From NCBI RefSeq assembly GCF_905171775.1, contig NC_053492.1, forward strand, positions 327,200,720 to 327,264,719: DNA of 64,000 nucleotides. The letters are read 5' to 3'. The notes below the pieces were generated by a model that was not told the DNA's origin, did no database searches, and saw only the letters and a program-made list of their open reading frames with translations. The stretch is from Rana temporaria (Eukaryota > Chordata > Amphibia > Anura > Ranidae). Shown one piece after another: positions 55,741 through 64,000 of this stretch; the stretch's first letter is position 1; each line of letters starts with the position of its first letter. The position numbers and the translations under genes are program-made.

Positions 55741-56323
55741 GTGATGGCCGCCGCCTACTCATGCATAGCCAGACTGACACAGCATGTGGGGAGGGCGGGA
55801 TCAAGCGCTACTCTCATGGTGACCGCCGATGGGCTGACAAGCAGCCATTATAAACCACCCAAATTGAAAGTAGTAGGCCCCAGGGGCACATCGAGGTGTG
55901 GGTCTTGTCCCCGCTGTCCTTGGATACTTCCTGGTCACAAACACACTTTACCAAACGGGGAATTATTTGCCCCACACTTCTCGGTTGACTGCGGCACTAC
56001 TGGAGTCATCTACCTCATGATTTGTGAATGCCATGCATTTTATGTAGGAAAAACAATAAGGGAATTACGCCAACGTATAGGTAATCACCTATACTACTCA
56101 ACAAATGGCAAATTAACAACTATTGGCCGACATATAGGGCTCTACCATAGATTTAATCCCAATGCTATTAAGTTTTTTGTTTTGGAGGTAGTACCCTTGG
56201 ATACACGAGGGGGCGACAGAGACAAAACGCTACTTCAGCGTGAATGCCTCTGGATCGAATGACTGGGGGCCACTGTGTCCCCCGGCCTGAATGAAATGAA
56301 CTCATTCAAACCATTCCTCTGAT
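55741..56323 (+). pseudogene. PLE GIY-YIG endonuclease, C-terminal part
   Basis: Readable from 55741: linker with the PLE zinc motif (CGSCPRC), then the GIY-YIG nuclease (GVIYLMICECHAFYVG, KTIRELRQRIGNHL) and the conserved tail (RECLWI, VSPGLNEMNSFKPFL). A TGA at 56260-56262 splits the tail; CGA there would continue. The RT domain is missing, so the copy is 5'-truncated. In PLEs this nuclease opens the target for priming. Confidence 0.9.
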
Positions 56324-57090
56324 GGAGTGGACCTGGATTGGGACCCTGCCCCCCTATTGGGGACAGGGGGCCAATCAGGGTCCATCCATACAGTTGACCC
56401 GTCCTGACATGGACAGCAATTTGTCTAGGCAGCAGCGTGCGACTCGCAACTTGAATTCCCCCTATCGGGGTCAGAAAGATACAAATAATTTGCTTTCTGA
56501 CACGCTGTCTATGCCTAGTCAATTGTCCTCTAATGTCACCCAAATACCATCTTTATTTCTGTTTCTGTTTTTGAGGTAACATACTGTTTGTAGAAATGTC
56601 TTGCAACCAATCTCCTGGTATACAGGAGACTGCTTTATATGTTTAAACACTAAATGTGGCTGTATTGCTATATAAACCTTGCAAATGCAATGTGTACAAA
56701 TTGTAAACTATATCTATGATTGCTGATGTATTTGATTATCCTATATTATATTGTCCATCATGTCTCCATACCTGAAATGTCCCCTTTATCCCTGTAGCTG
56801 GGATGCCCAGATCCTTCCTCTCCATCCCCCCTCCCTTCCTATTTCTCCCCCCCTCCCATCCCCCTGTCCATCTATGTCCTTGCTCCATTCCAGAATATCA
56901 ATTTATTCAATTTAAGTAACTACTGTAAGTGGTATGCATCTGTGCCCCTAGAATTAATATCCCCTGTCTCCACGCTCCATTATGCACTCTCTGCAACGAG
57001 CCGCATGTATATTAATCTACATCTACACAATTTAGCCTTCCCACACACTTAGACCAAGCGACTAGAGGCTTTATTTACATAAGGTGACGC
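56324..57090 (+). other. PLE centre, non-coding
   Basis: Sequence downstream of the GIY-YIG frame up to the right arm. It includes pyrimidine-rich text near 56810-56890 and no gene. Confidence 0.6.
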
Positions 57091-57904
57091 CCATCGGCGG
57101 TCACCATGAGAGTAGCGCTTGATCCCGCCCTCCCCACATGCTGTGTCAGTCTGGCTATGCATGAGTAGGCGGCGGCCATCACGGTCGGCGCCTCCCCCGG
57201 CCATACGTAAAGCGGGCATCTAATTGGATAGCTGAACTACCAGTTCAGACCTATCCATACAGTTAGAGGCAATCACGCCTCTCTGTGACCCCACCTCACA
57301 CACGCCAGCACGCTCTCTGCGTCCAGGAGCCCTTCCTGATTGAGACGCAGACAGGGAACTATTTAAATGCAGCTCTCAGCAGGACACAGTGCACAGGAGC
57401 CAGGTCCCAGGACATATGCACACCTTCACAACTAAAAGTAAGTACTAGACAATATTGAGCACTGGATGGATAGATATAGATACCAATCCCCTGATCCTTT
57501 ACCACCATCCATTGTTTTATTAGGCTCGCTCTCTGGTTACCCCCACAGACTGGCAACTGAACTATTACCAGTCCTCTGCATTGGCTTGTTTACCTGGCCA
57601 TTACTGCGAGCATTGATCAGATTCACAGGACTCTTATGTCCTGGGACCCACAACCCCCTTAATATTCTATGCCCAATTGGGCACACAGGTATTAACACTA
57701 ACACTATATCAGACTTTATATAGCCCTTTCTTGGGATTTGGGCTTAATGATCGTTTCGTTTCTAGCACACTGTGATTTTGTTTCACTCACACTATATACT
57801 CCATGGCGCATGCTCTGGCTACCTTTTATGTCATTTTCACCATCTTTGTTCATGGGACCTTTTCGGCTACGGCCGCATAGCACTGGATCTTCACTTATCC
57901 GCAT

Positions 57905-58770
57905 GTTCCCCCCCTCCTCCCCCCCCCCCCCCGCGGCGTTCCCCCACCCCCACCCCTTTCACACAAATTCCTTTTCCTCCTTATATTCTACCTTTCCCCC
58001 CCTTCCCCACATTTCTCTCCTCCCTCTTCCCCTTCCCCCCCTTCTTTTTCACTCCTCCCCCACCCCTTTCCCCCCCTCCCCCCTTTCCAACCCACCTTTC
58101 TTTCCCTCCCCCCTTTCCTCCTCCTTTTCCCCTTCCCCCAACTCCACTGTTTCTTCCCTCCCACCTTCTTTCTCCCCCCTTTCCTTTTCGGTTCCCTTCC
58201 TTGCATTCTTTCAATTTTTCCCTCCCCTCCTCTCTCCCCCCTCCAACATTCTCTCTCCTCTTGTCCCTCCTGTTTCCTTCCCCCCCCTCCCCCTCCCCCT
58301 CCCCTTTCTTTTTCCCCCCTCTCACTTTCCTTTTTCCCCCCTTCCCCCCCCTCTCACTTTCCTTTTTCCCTCCCTTCCCTCCCCCCCTCTTCCCCCCCCT
58401 CTTTTCCTCTTACCCTTCCCGTTTTCTCGTTTCCTTTGCCCTATTCATTCTACTCACTCTCACTCTGGGTGTTTCACCACGACCTCCAGGCACAAACATA
58501 TGCACTCCTTTGTAGGACTTTACCTGGATTTGGTTCCTTTTATGCGCTACAGTATACATATATTTATGTACCAGGTTTTGTCGGGCACTTCCTTGTTTCC
58601 CTCCCCCCCCCCCTTTTTTCCCTCTTGTCAATCTTTCCCCGTTCTCCCCCCCCCCCCCCTTTTTCCCCCCCCTTCCCCCCTTTTCTTTCCCTCCTTTTCC
58701 CCTTTCCCCCCTCCCCCTTTCCCCCCCCCCTCCTTTCCTCTCCCCCCCCTTTTTTTCCCCCCTCCCATCC
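57905..58770 (+). repeat. Homopyrimidine tract, right arm
   Basis: Inverse of 54150-54975: C and T almost exclusively (CCCCCCTTTC themes), with the same non-pyrimidine break at about 58440-58590. Confidence 0.9.
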
Positions 58771-59121
58771 TTTGGGACTCACATCACTGCACGTGACACT
58801 CTGTACCTTTCAGAGCTCCTTTTTCTATTAGATTTACTCACGTAATCAACTCATTAGTTACCGTTTTATTATCCAGGTCTGTTTCATTAGACTTGGTCTT
58901 GGTGCACGTGTGACCCACTGACTTACCGTCCAACTGGGACCCCCCCTCTGGGAACAAGGGACCTCTGTGCCTCCAGGTAGGAGACATGATTTGACAAAAA
59001 ATTCCCCTTACGTATTACAATACTTTTTGGGTAGTCTTTCTACACAAAAGACCCCCATTATGAATAACAATTGTGTTGGTTTTTAATGCCTGATGTTTGT
59101 TTTATGTTATGTTTTTAGACC

Positions 59122-59157
59122 GTCTCCTGACGAAGCGAAAGCGAAACTAGTCGAGAC
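59122..59157 (+). ncRNA. Hammerhead ribozyme motif, right arm
   Basis: GTCTC-CTGACGA-AGCGAAAGC-GAAAC-TA-GTC-GAGAC (59122-59157). Core residues CTGACGA and GAAA are intact. Stem I is 5 bp, stem II is short with a GAAA loop, and stem III is minimal, the PLE form thought to act as a dimer. Cleavage is predicted after 59152. Confidence 0.72.
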
Positions 59158-60495
59158 TCGAGACTATTGGTCTCATGATTTCAATTCTCTCACCGATATT
59201 TTACCCCGTCTGTTAAATGGGGATTGCACAACCGGTGACCTGATTGTGGTCAAGTTTGTATACTTGTAATGTTTTAATGTGATGTAATTTTATTTTTGTC
59301 TTCAATGTGTATATGTGAATAAACATTTTCTTAAACATGAACTACTCAGGCTTTTGAAGCCAATTATCAAGTACCGGTATAGTCCTCCCTGCCCACATTT
59401 ATTCACTGGAGTCCCAGGGTTCATTGGGGAATCCTTGAGACCCCTCAATTTATTTCACAATACTAGGACGATGGTACACCCCCTATCAATTTGTTTAATT
59501 GGAAAAACAAAATGGTTTAATCATATTTTATTTTTGTTTGTCATTAATCACACACATTTTTCAAATCATGAGAGATGCAAATTGAATGTCAATATATATT
59601 ACACACAGGGTCGCCATCCCTAATTATGTGGCCCCTTACACACCTTCAGACATGGTCCCCCTGGAGTTGTGGGGGTTGTTGCAGGCTGAGTTTGGGAATT
59701 AGGGGGCCTTTACCCCAAAAAGCAAACTAGTCTATTTGGTGTCAACTAGATTTTACCCAAAAAGGGTGTTTGACATCTGGGACCCCTTGCAGGTGTATTG
59801 CGTCCCCCCCCCCCCTACTGGCCTACCTGATAATAACACACAATCATTCCGACCCCTTCATTTTTCTATCTTGTCCCCATCCTGTTTTGCCACTACTGTC
59901 TATTAATATTATCTAAAAAAAATGTACATTCCCTTTGAATTTAGAACACTAGTAACATCAATTTGACATCATTATTATACTTGTCATATACTAAATTCAT
60001 ATAAAAATGACATACCTGGCTCCATGGGTCACAATTGGGGTCCTCCAGGAACTCTTGCTCTTCCTCCGAGCTTGCCTGCTCTTGTCTGCAGGGAAGACTG
60101 GAGGATTGGCTGCTGGGAAGCTGGGAGCTACCTCTTGGGGGAAGGGTAGACAGGGATGGTCTGGTCTCAATATGGTCGTCCAGGAACTGCAGCTGACTGT
60201 AGTACCACAGGGTAGGTTTGTAGATGGAGTCAGCTGCAGCCCCAGACCTCATTGAGGCCAGGACTTGGACCCGTTGGGCCCTGTAGGTGCCCCTGATGGA
60301 ATTAATTTTGTTCTTCACTGTGTCTGTTGTGGCGTGGGGGACCCTTGTTTTAACAAATTCCAGCATGCTCTCCTTTTCTTTTTCCCTGGCATCTTTGTTT
60401 TTATTAATTGTCTTTTTTGTTTGCCACAGAACAGGATGTTCTTTCCATTTCTGAATGAATTCAGTCATGAAGTCCACATCCTTGAAGGGATCCAT

Positions 60496-60818
60496 TATTT
60501 CTGCAAATGAAACAAAATGAAAATATAATCAAAAACCTAATGTCAGTCAAGCCACTACTACTAAACTACTAAGCTTTATCACCATATCTAGCCCACAAAC
60601 TCATTCCCTGTTCACTATAATAAAGTCAAAAATTAAGTTACGTACCGTCGTTTGAAATGATCGTTACATCCGCCTTCTTCAACAGACTCTGCACGCCGCT
60701 TTCAAACACATCCGATCCCTTTTTACACTACGCACGCGTGACGCTCAGCACGACACCCCGCCCCTGACGTTCGGAATCGTCCTTTCCCCGCCCCTTCTCT
60801 GTCGTTTTGTGAGGGAGA
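60496..60818. promoter_or_regulatory. Bidirectional promoter region
   Basis: 323 bp between the divergent starts of the MADF gene (60495, minus) and the Myb-like gene (60819, plus). GC-rich near 60720-60800; no clear TATA box. The role is inferred from position only. Confidence 0.45.
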
Positions 60819-62229
60819 ATGATGATGGACGACATGCATGAGAATGTAGCTTCTAGCTCAAGCCAGGAGGCAGGCCAGGCCCAACCAGGCAGAAGAACCA
60901 GGTGCAGAGCCTCCAACATGTCCTTCCACGAAATGGTGGAGATGGTCATCATTTTTAGGAGAGAGGATTATGATGCCAAGCATGGCCCGTACAGGCATCC
61001 TAATAAAGTCAAGGCCGCAATAATGCAGAAGGTGATCAGGAGGCTCCATCAAAAGTTTGGGAAACGCAGGAGCAGAGAGCAACTGCGAAAAAGGTGGTCA
61101 GACCTCAAGAAAAGAGAACACCAACAACTTGCTAGAATAAATAGGGTGATTAGAAAAAGAAGTAGTAAGTAATTTTCATGTGTATCAATTATTTGGGTGT
61201 GTTCTTTGTGCCATGTGGTTTTTCTTTCAGGTTGACCAGAATTGTTATTATGATTGTTGACCCAAGATTTTGTCGTCGGAGTCGTCGTTCATTCGCTGAC
61301 TTTTAATAAGAAAAGCCGTTTTTTGTGAGAAATGGCATCATGCCTAGTTCGCATGGGCAAAGGGGAGTTGAATCACTGTATCAGACAAAAATAGCGTTAT
61401 TTGATTATTTAGGGTCGAACGAAGGACGACTCCTAGGACCAATTATTCGAACCACAAACATGAAAGTTGTGACATCTTTTTGGTTTGAGGTGACATCAAT
61501 TGTGGTATTGATGTAGATGTGTTTCTAACTAGATTTTTCAAATAATTAATACCTTAATATCCAGAAAAAGGAGCGTTTGCTCAGCAGTTCATTACACATG
61601 TGGACTCAGTAGCACAATTATTTGTCACAATCCCAACCTATGTCGGGTGTCACACAGAGGTGAGCTGATCCAGTGGATACTTGGTTATCTTCCATGTAGA
61701 AAACGACACCAAATATACCAAGATTTTAAAGTGCTTTGGGAATGGCTAAAATGCTGATCTCTGGTTTTTGAAGGGTTTTACAAAAAAAAAATAGTGCCAT
61801 CTTTTATTTTAAAAAACATAGTTTCTTTGACTTTCAGGCCTCTATAATGTTTTAAACTCATGTTTTCCCTTTTTTCATTCTCGTAGGGCACAATGAAGCA
61901 GCAAGGCAGGAGTCCCAAGAAGAACAAGCCACACCCCCGAGGGATGTAGACGAAGGGGAACCTGCCACAACATCGGGTAAAGTATCATATACCACAGCCT
62001 CAGGTAATGTAGATGTAGGCCTACATAATGTTAATACATGTTTTGGTCCCACATTTCAGGAACAAATCGTGCTGGTGAGGGACTTGACACCTATAGTGCC
62101 CAGCTCCAGGTCTTGTCGTGCAGGGCACAAGTCGAAGACATCCGTCTTGCCTCCCGCGAAATTCGGCACAAAGCCAAAACTCTGGAACGCCAGCTGAAAA
62201 TTTTAATAAATGTTTTGGGGAGGGTTTAA
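60819..62229 (+). CDS. Myb/SANT-like protein of the second Harbinger-type element
   Basis: Three exons: 60819-61164, 61887-61976 and 62060-62229. The junctions GTAAGT/GTAG, then GTAAAG/TTTCAG, have matching phases (A|GG and G|GA), giving an uninterrupted 201-residue protein. Residues ~25-110 form a Myb/SANT-like domain: NMSFHEMVEMVIIFRREDYD, KVKAAIMQKVIRRL, REQLRKRWSDLKKREHQQLA. The C-terminus is a charged helix (CRAQVEDIRLASREIRHKAK). ATG ATG ATG opens the frame. It probably binds the element's DNA and assists the transposase. No lesion seen. Confidence 0.82.
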
Positions 62230-62697
62230 TTTTTTGGGGGCCTTTTTTGTTTTAAAAGCCGTGATTTTAAATTTTTACAATTTTACAAAAAAATAAATAA
62301 AAAAATAATTAGATTTTTGAATAATGAAAAAGACCAAAACAATAAAAAAAGTGATTTTATTTTTGAATAATGAAAAACCCCAAAAAATATGAAAAAGTTA
62401 TTTTTGCTCTGTTAAAAAATAAACATATTTGTACGATCAAAAATGTGTGGCTAGTTCTTTGTATCAATGCTGACTCATTAAATAACTCAGGTATATTTTG
62501 TTGGTTAAGATTGACAATGATGGGAATTTAGTACATCCCAAACACATGGCTCTATGAGAACCTAGGAAAAAGCTACAATACCCAAAATTATAAAACACAA
62601 TTAAAATAAAATTAATTACACTGTTTATTCAAGAAAAAAGAAGATTTTATTTTTTACCCAAGATCGGGCATTGCAATGACCCCTCCCCATAAAATAA

Positions 62698-64000
62698 TCA
62701 ACATAGGATTGACGCACTGCACATGCGGTTTGGGGGGCCAAGCCTGTATGGCGAATGTCTTCTCAAATAATTGTGTACAATGCAACAGCATAATATGATG
62801 TGATTCCATTTGTATTCCGCAAGGTTCATTGCAGTTAAAAACAATCTGAATCGGCTGGCCATGATTCCAAAGGCATTCTCTACCACACGTCTTGCCCTGG
62901 CCAGCCGATAATTAAAAACCCTCCTCTCAGGGGTGATGGTGCGTTGGGGAAATGGCCTCATTAGGTGGGAACCCAATCCAAATGCCTCATCTGCTAAAAA
63001 CATGAAGGGCAGACCCTCTTCGTTCTCCTCCGCAGGTGGCAAAGCAAGGTCCTCCAACTGATGCCGTTGGGCGAACTCCGTCTCCGCAAAGACACCGCCG
63101 TCCGACATCTGGCCATTTTTCCCAACATCCACATACAAGAAATCATAGTTGGCAGACACCACCGCCATCAAAACAACGCTGTGGAACCCCTTGTAGTTGT
63201 AAAAATGGGATCCACAATGGGGTGGGGGCACGATGCGGATGTGCTTGCCATCAATGGCTCCTCCGCAGTTCGGAAAGTTCCAACGCTGGGAGAAGTCCGC
63301 TGCCACAGTCTGCCATTCCTGTGGCGTGGTGGGGGAACTGTATAGAACAATAAGAAAAAATACATTCAAACAAACATTGAGAACAGAATATCTATAAACA
63401 TTCAAGGGATCACAATAAAATAAAATAACTTAATTTAATATTCCTAAATAATATGGGATCACTAAGCAGATTAATCACCCCCTCTGATGTGCAATAAAAA
63501 ACATTAGGGGGAGGCCCGAGATGAGTTTGACCTGACAAACAACACCCAAAAATAATAAAAAAATAATATATTTTTGCTAGATATTAACATTAAAAATTAA
63601 CAATTGTGTGTGTGTGTGTGTGGGGGGGGGGGGGGGGTTGGACTACAATGGAGACCACAAATAAAGGGGGATATAGGGACACACAAAATGCAGCACTACA
63701 ATGGAGGCCACAAATGAAGGGGGATATAGGGACTAGGCTAGGTGGGTTTGGCCACAAAATAGAATGCTGGACAGGTTGGCTAACTAAAAGATACATGTAG
63801 GCTAAAAAATATTTAGAAAAACAGCATACATGGAGACAAAGTGAACATTCTCAGCATATTACAAACAGGTTAATTAGGGAGTGTTTTTGGAAACAAAATT
63901 AAGCAGACAATATAGACATAGTTTGGGCATTGAAAGGACACCACTTACCTTAACATAGTCCTCCTGCAGAACCTGAATGATGGCAGAACAGGTCTCCGGG
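62698..64000 (-). pseudogene. DDE transposase of the second Harbinger-type element (partial, 5' end outside)
   Basis: Terminal exon 63337-62698, intron 63948-63338 (GTAAGT...ATACAG), and the upstream exon beyond 63949 reading PETCSAIIQVLQEDYVK. Motifs are FPNCGGAIDGKHI (first D), YVDVGKNGQMSDGG, FMFLADEAFGLG (second D) and RRVVENAFGIMASRFRL (E), then CCCIVHNYLRR. The phases do not match: an extra C in the run at 63331-63335 would put FP and TTPQEWQTVA in one frame, so I read a 1-base frameshift. HARBI1/DDE_Tnp_4 family, distinct from the transposases at 32-41 kb. Confidence 0.85.
63604..63740. repeat. GT/G microsatellite and a 2-copy tandem repeat
   Basis: (GT)n followed by a G-run at 63604-63638, then two ~58-bp copies of CTACAATGGAGACCACAAAT + GGGGGATATAGGGAC, inside the transposase intron. 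Confidence 0.75.

Larger units (their letters stand above)
53471..59526 (+). mobile_element. Penelope-like element, giant inverted-repeat form
   Basis: Flanked by TTTATTTTTGTTT (53458-53470, 59527-59539). The arms 53471-55836 and 57091-59458 are inverted copies, ~2.37 kb each. The 1.25-kb centre has the GIY-YIG end of the PLE protein on the plus strand. Each arm holds a hammerhead motif and a ~0.8-kb purine/pyrimidine tract. PLEs are known for inverted or tandem terminal repeats. The TSD is low in complexity, so the exact edges are less certain than the identity. Confidence 0.82.
52856..60495 (-). pseudogene. MADF-domain protein gene of the second Harbinger-type element
   Basis: Exon 1 is 60495-60016 (MDPFKDVDFMTEFIQKWKEH). 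It is a MADF DNA-binding domain: HPVLWQTK, then KINSIRGTYRAQRVQV and LWYYSQLQFLDDH at residues ~10-115. A Ser/Glu-rich stretch ends DPWSQ at the donor GTATGT. Exon 2 is 53432-52856 (acceptor ATACACAG). Phases agree (both 0). Exon 2 codes Gly/Pro/Gln repeats, a helical BESS-like stretch (RCELLIFKAISMASLGQ) and a Lys-rich end (GKRKTKK). Frameshifts lie near 53355 and 52985. The intron holds PLE 53471-59526. MADF/BESS proteins accompany PIF/Harbinger elements in insects. Confidence 0.78.
51931..64000. mobile_element. Second Harbinger-type element with three genes (right end outside window)
   Basis: The left end is placed at TGCCGCGTACACACCATCAC after CTCTAA. Inside, from left to right: MADF gene (minus; exon 2 at 53432-52856, exon 1 at 60495-60016), Myb/SANT-like gene (plus, 60819-62229) and transposase (minus, entering from beyond 64000 to 62698). 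Without the PLE in the MADF intron it is at least 6 kb. The left terminus is inferred from sequence style; its partner is not visible. Confidence 0.6.

Overview
The window looks like a repeat-saturated intergenic stretch of a large vertebrate genome, most likely an anuran amphibian. A true frog is my best guess. The inference rests on the mix: L1/Tx1-type LINEs with a C-terminal CCHC knuckle, Penelope-like elements (PLEs) with hammerhead-ribozyme motifs in their terminal repeats, long CpG-rich palindromic Harbinger elements, and a BED-finger hAT. I see no host protein-coding gene, tRNA, rRNA or CRISPR array. Every credible coding region belongs to a transposable element, and most are broken.

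Layout. (1) 1-1322: minisatellites and one arm of an old inverted repeat. (2) 1323-18939: a minus-strand LINE (LINE A, 12-bp target-site duplication, TSD) split twice. One insert is a PLE (2175-6254, 16-bp TSD), which itself carries two solo LTRs (5-bp TSDs) and a palindromic DNA element. The other is a nearly full-length second LINE (LINE C, 9880-17366, 14-bp TSD) with an open 1262-residue ORF2. (3) 18952-22015: the other arm of the inverted repeat, a PLE-like segment, a Tc1 remnant and a 59-bp minisatellite. (4) 22016-24051: the 5' part of a plus-strand LINE. (5) 24052-31376: a hAT transposon inserted in a Harbinger element. Its matching 8-bp TSDs lie on opposite sides of an apparent small inversion. 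(6) 31377-37316: a 46-bp tandem repeat in which five of six unit boundaries are occupied by Harbinger-type elements at the same position. (7) 37464-41249: a two-gene Harbinger (Myb-like accessory gene convergent with a DDE transposase gene). (8) 42301-48763: LINE B, sister of LINE A, almost intact, then a PLE 3' fragment to about 50700. (9) 51290-51930: a minisatellite like the one at 541-690. (10) about 51930 to beyond the window end: a second, larger Harbinger-type element with three genes (MADF, Myb/SANT-like with three consistent exons, and a DDE transposase). The MADF intron holds a third PLE built as a 2.37-kb inverted repeat with roughly 0.8 kb of nearly pure purine/pyrimidine strand in each arm.

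How the genes work together. The LINE pairs (ORF1 RNA-binding coiled-coil protein, ORF2 endonuclease plus reverse transcriptase) and the Harbinger sets (transposase plus DNA-binding helpers) are each self-mobilising modules. The shorter palindromic elements share the Harbinger ends and were probably moved by its proteins in trans. The nesting gives a relative age order that can be read from the TSDs.
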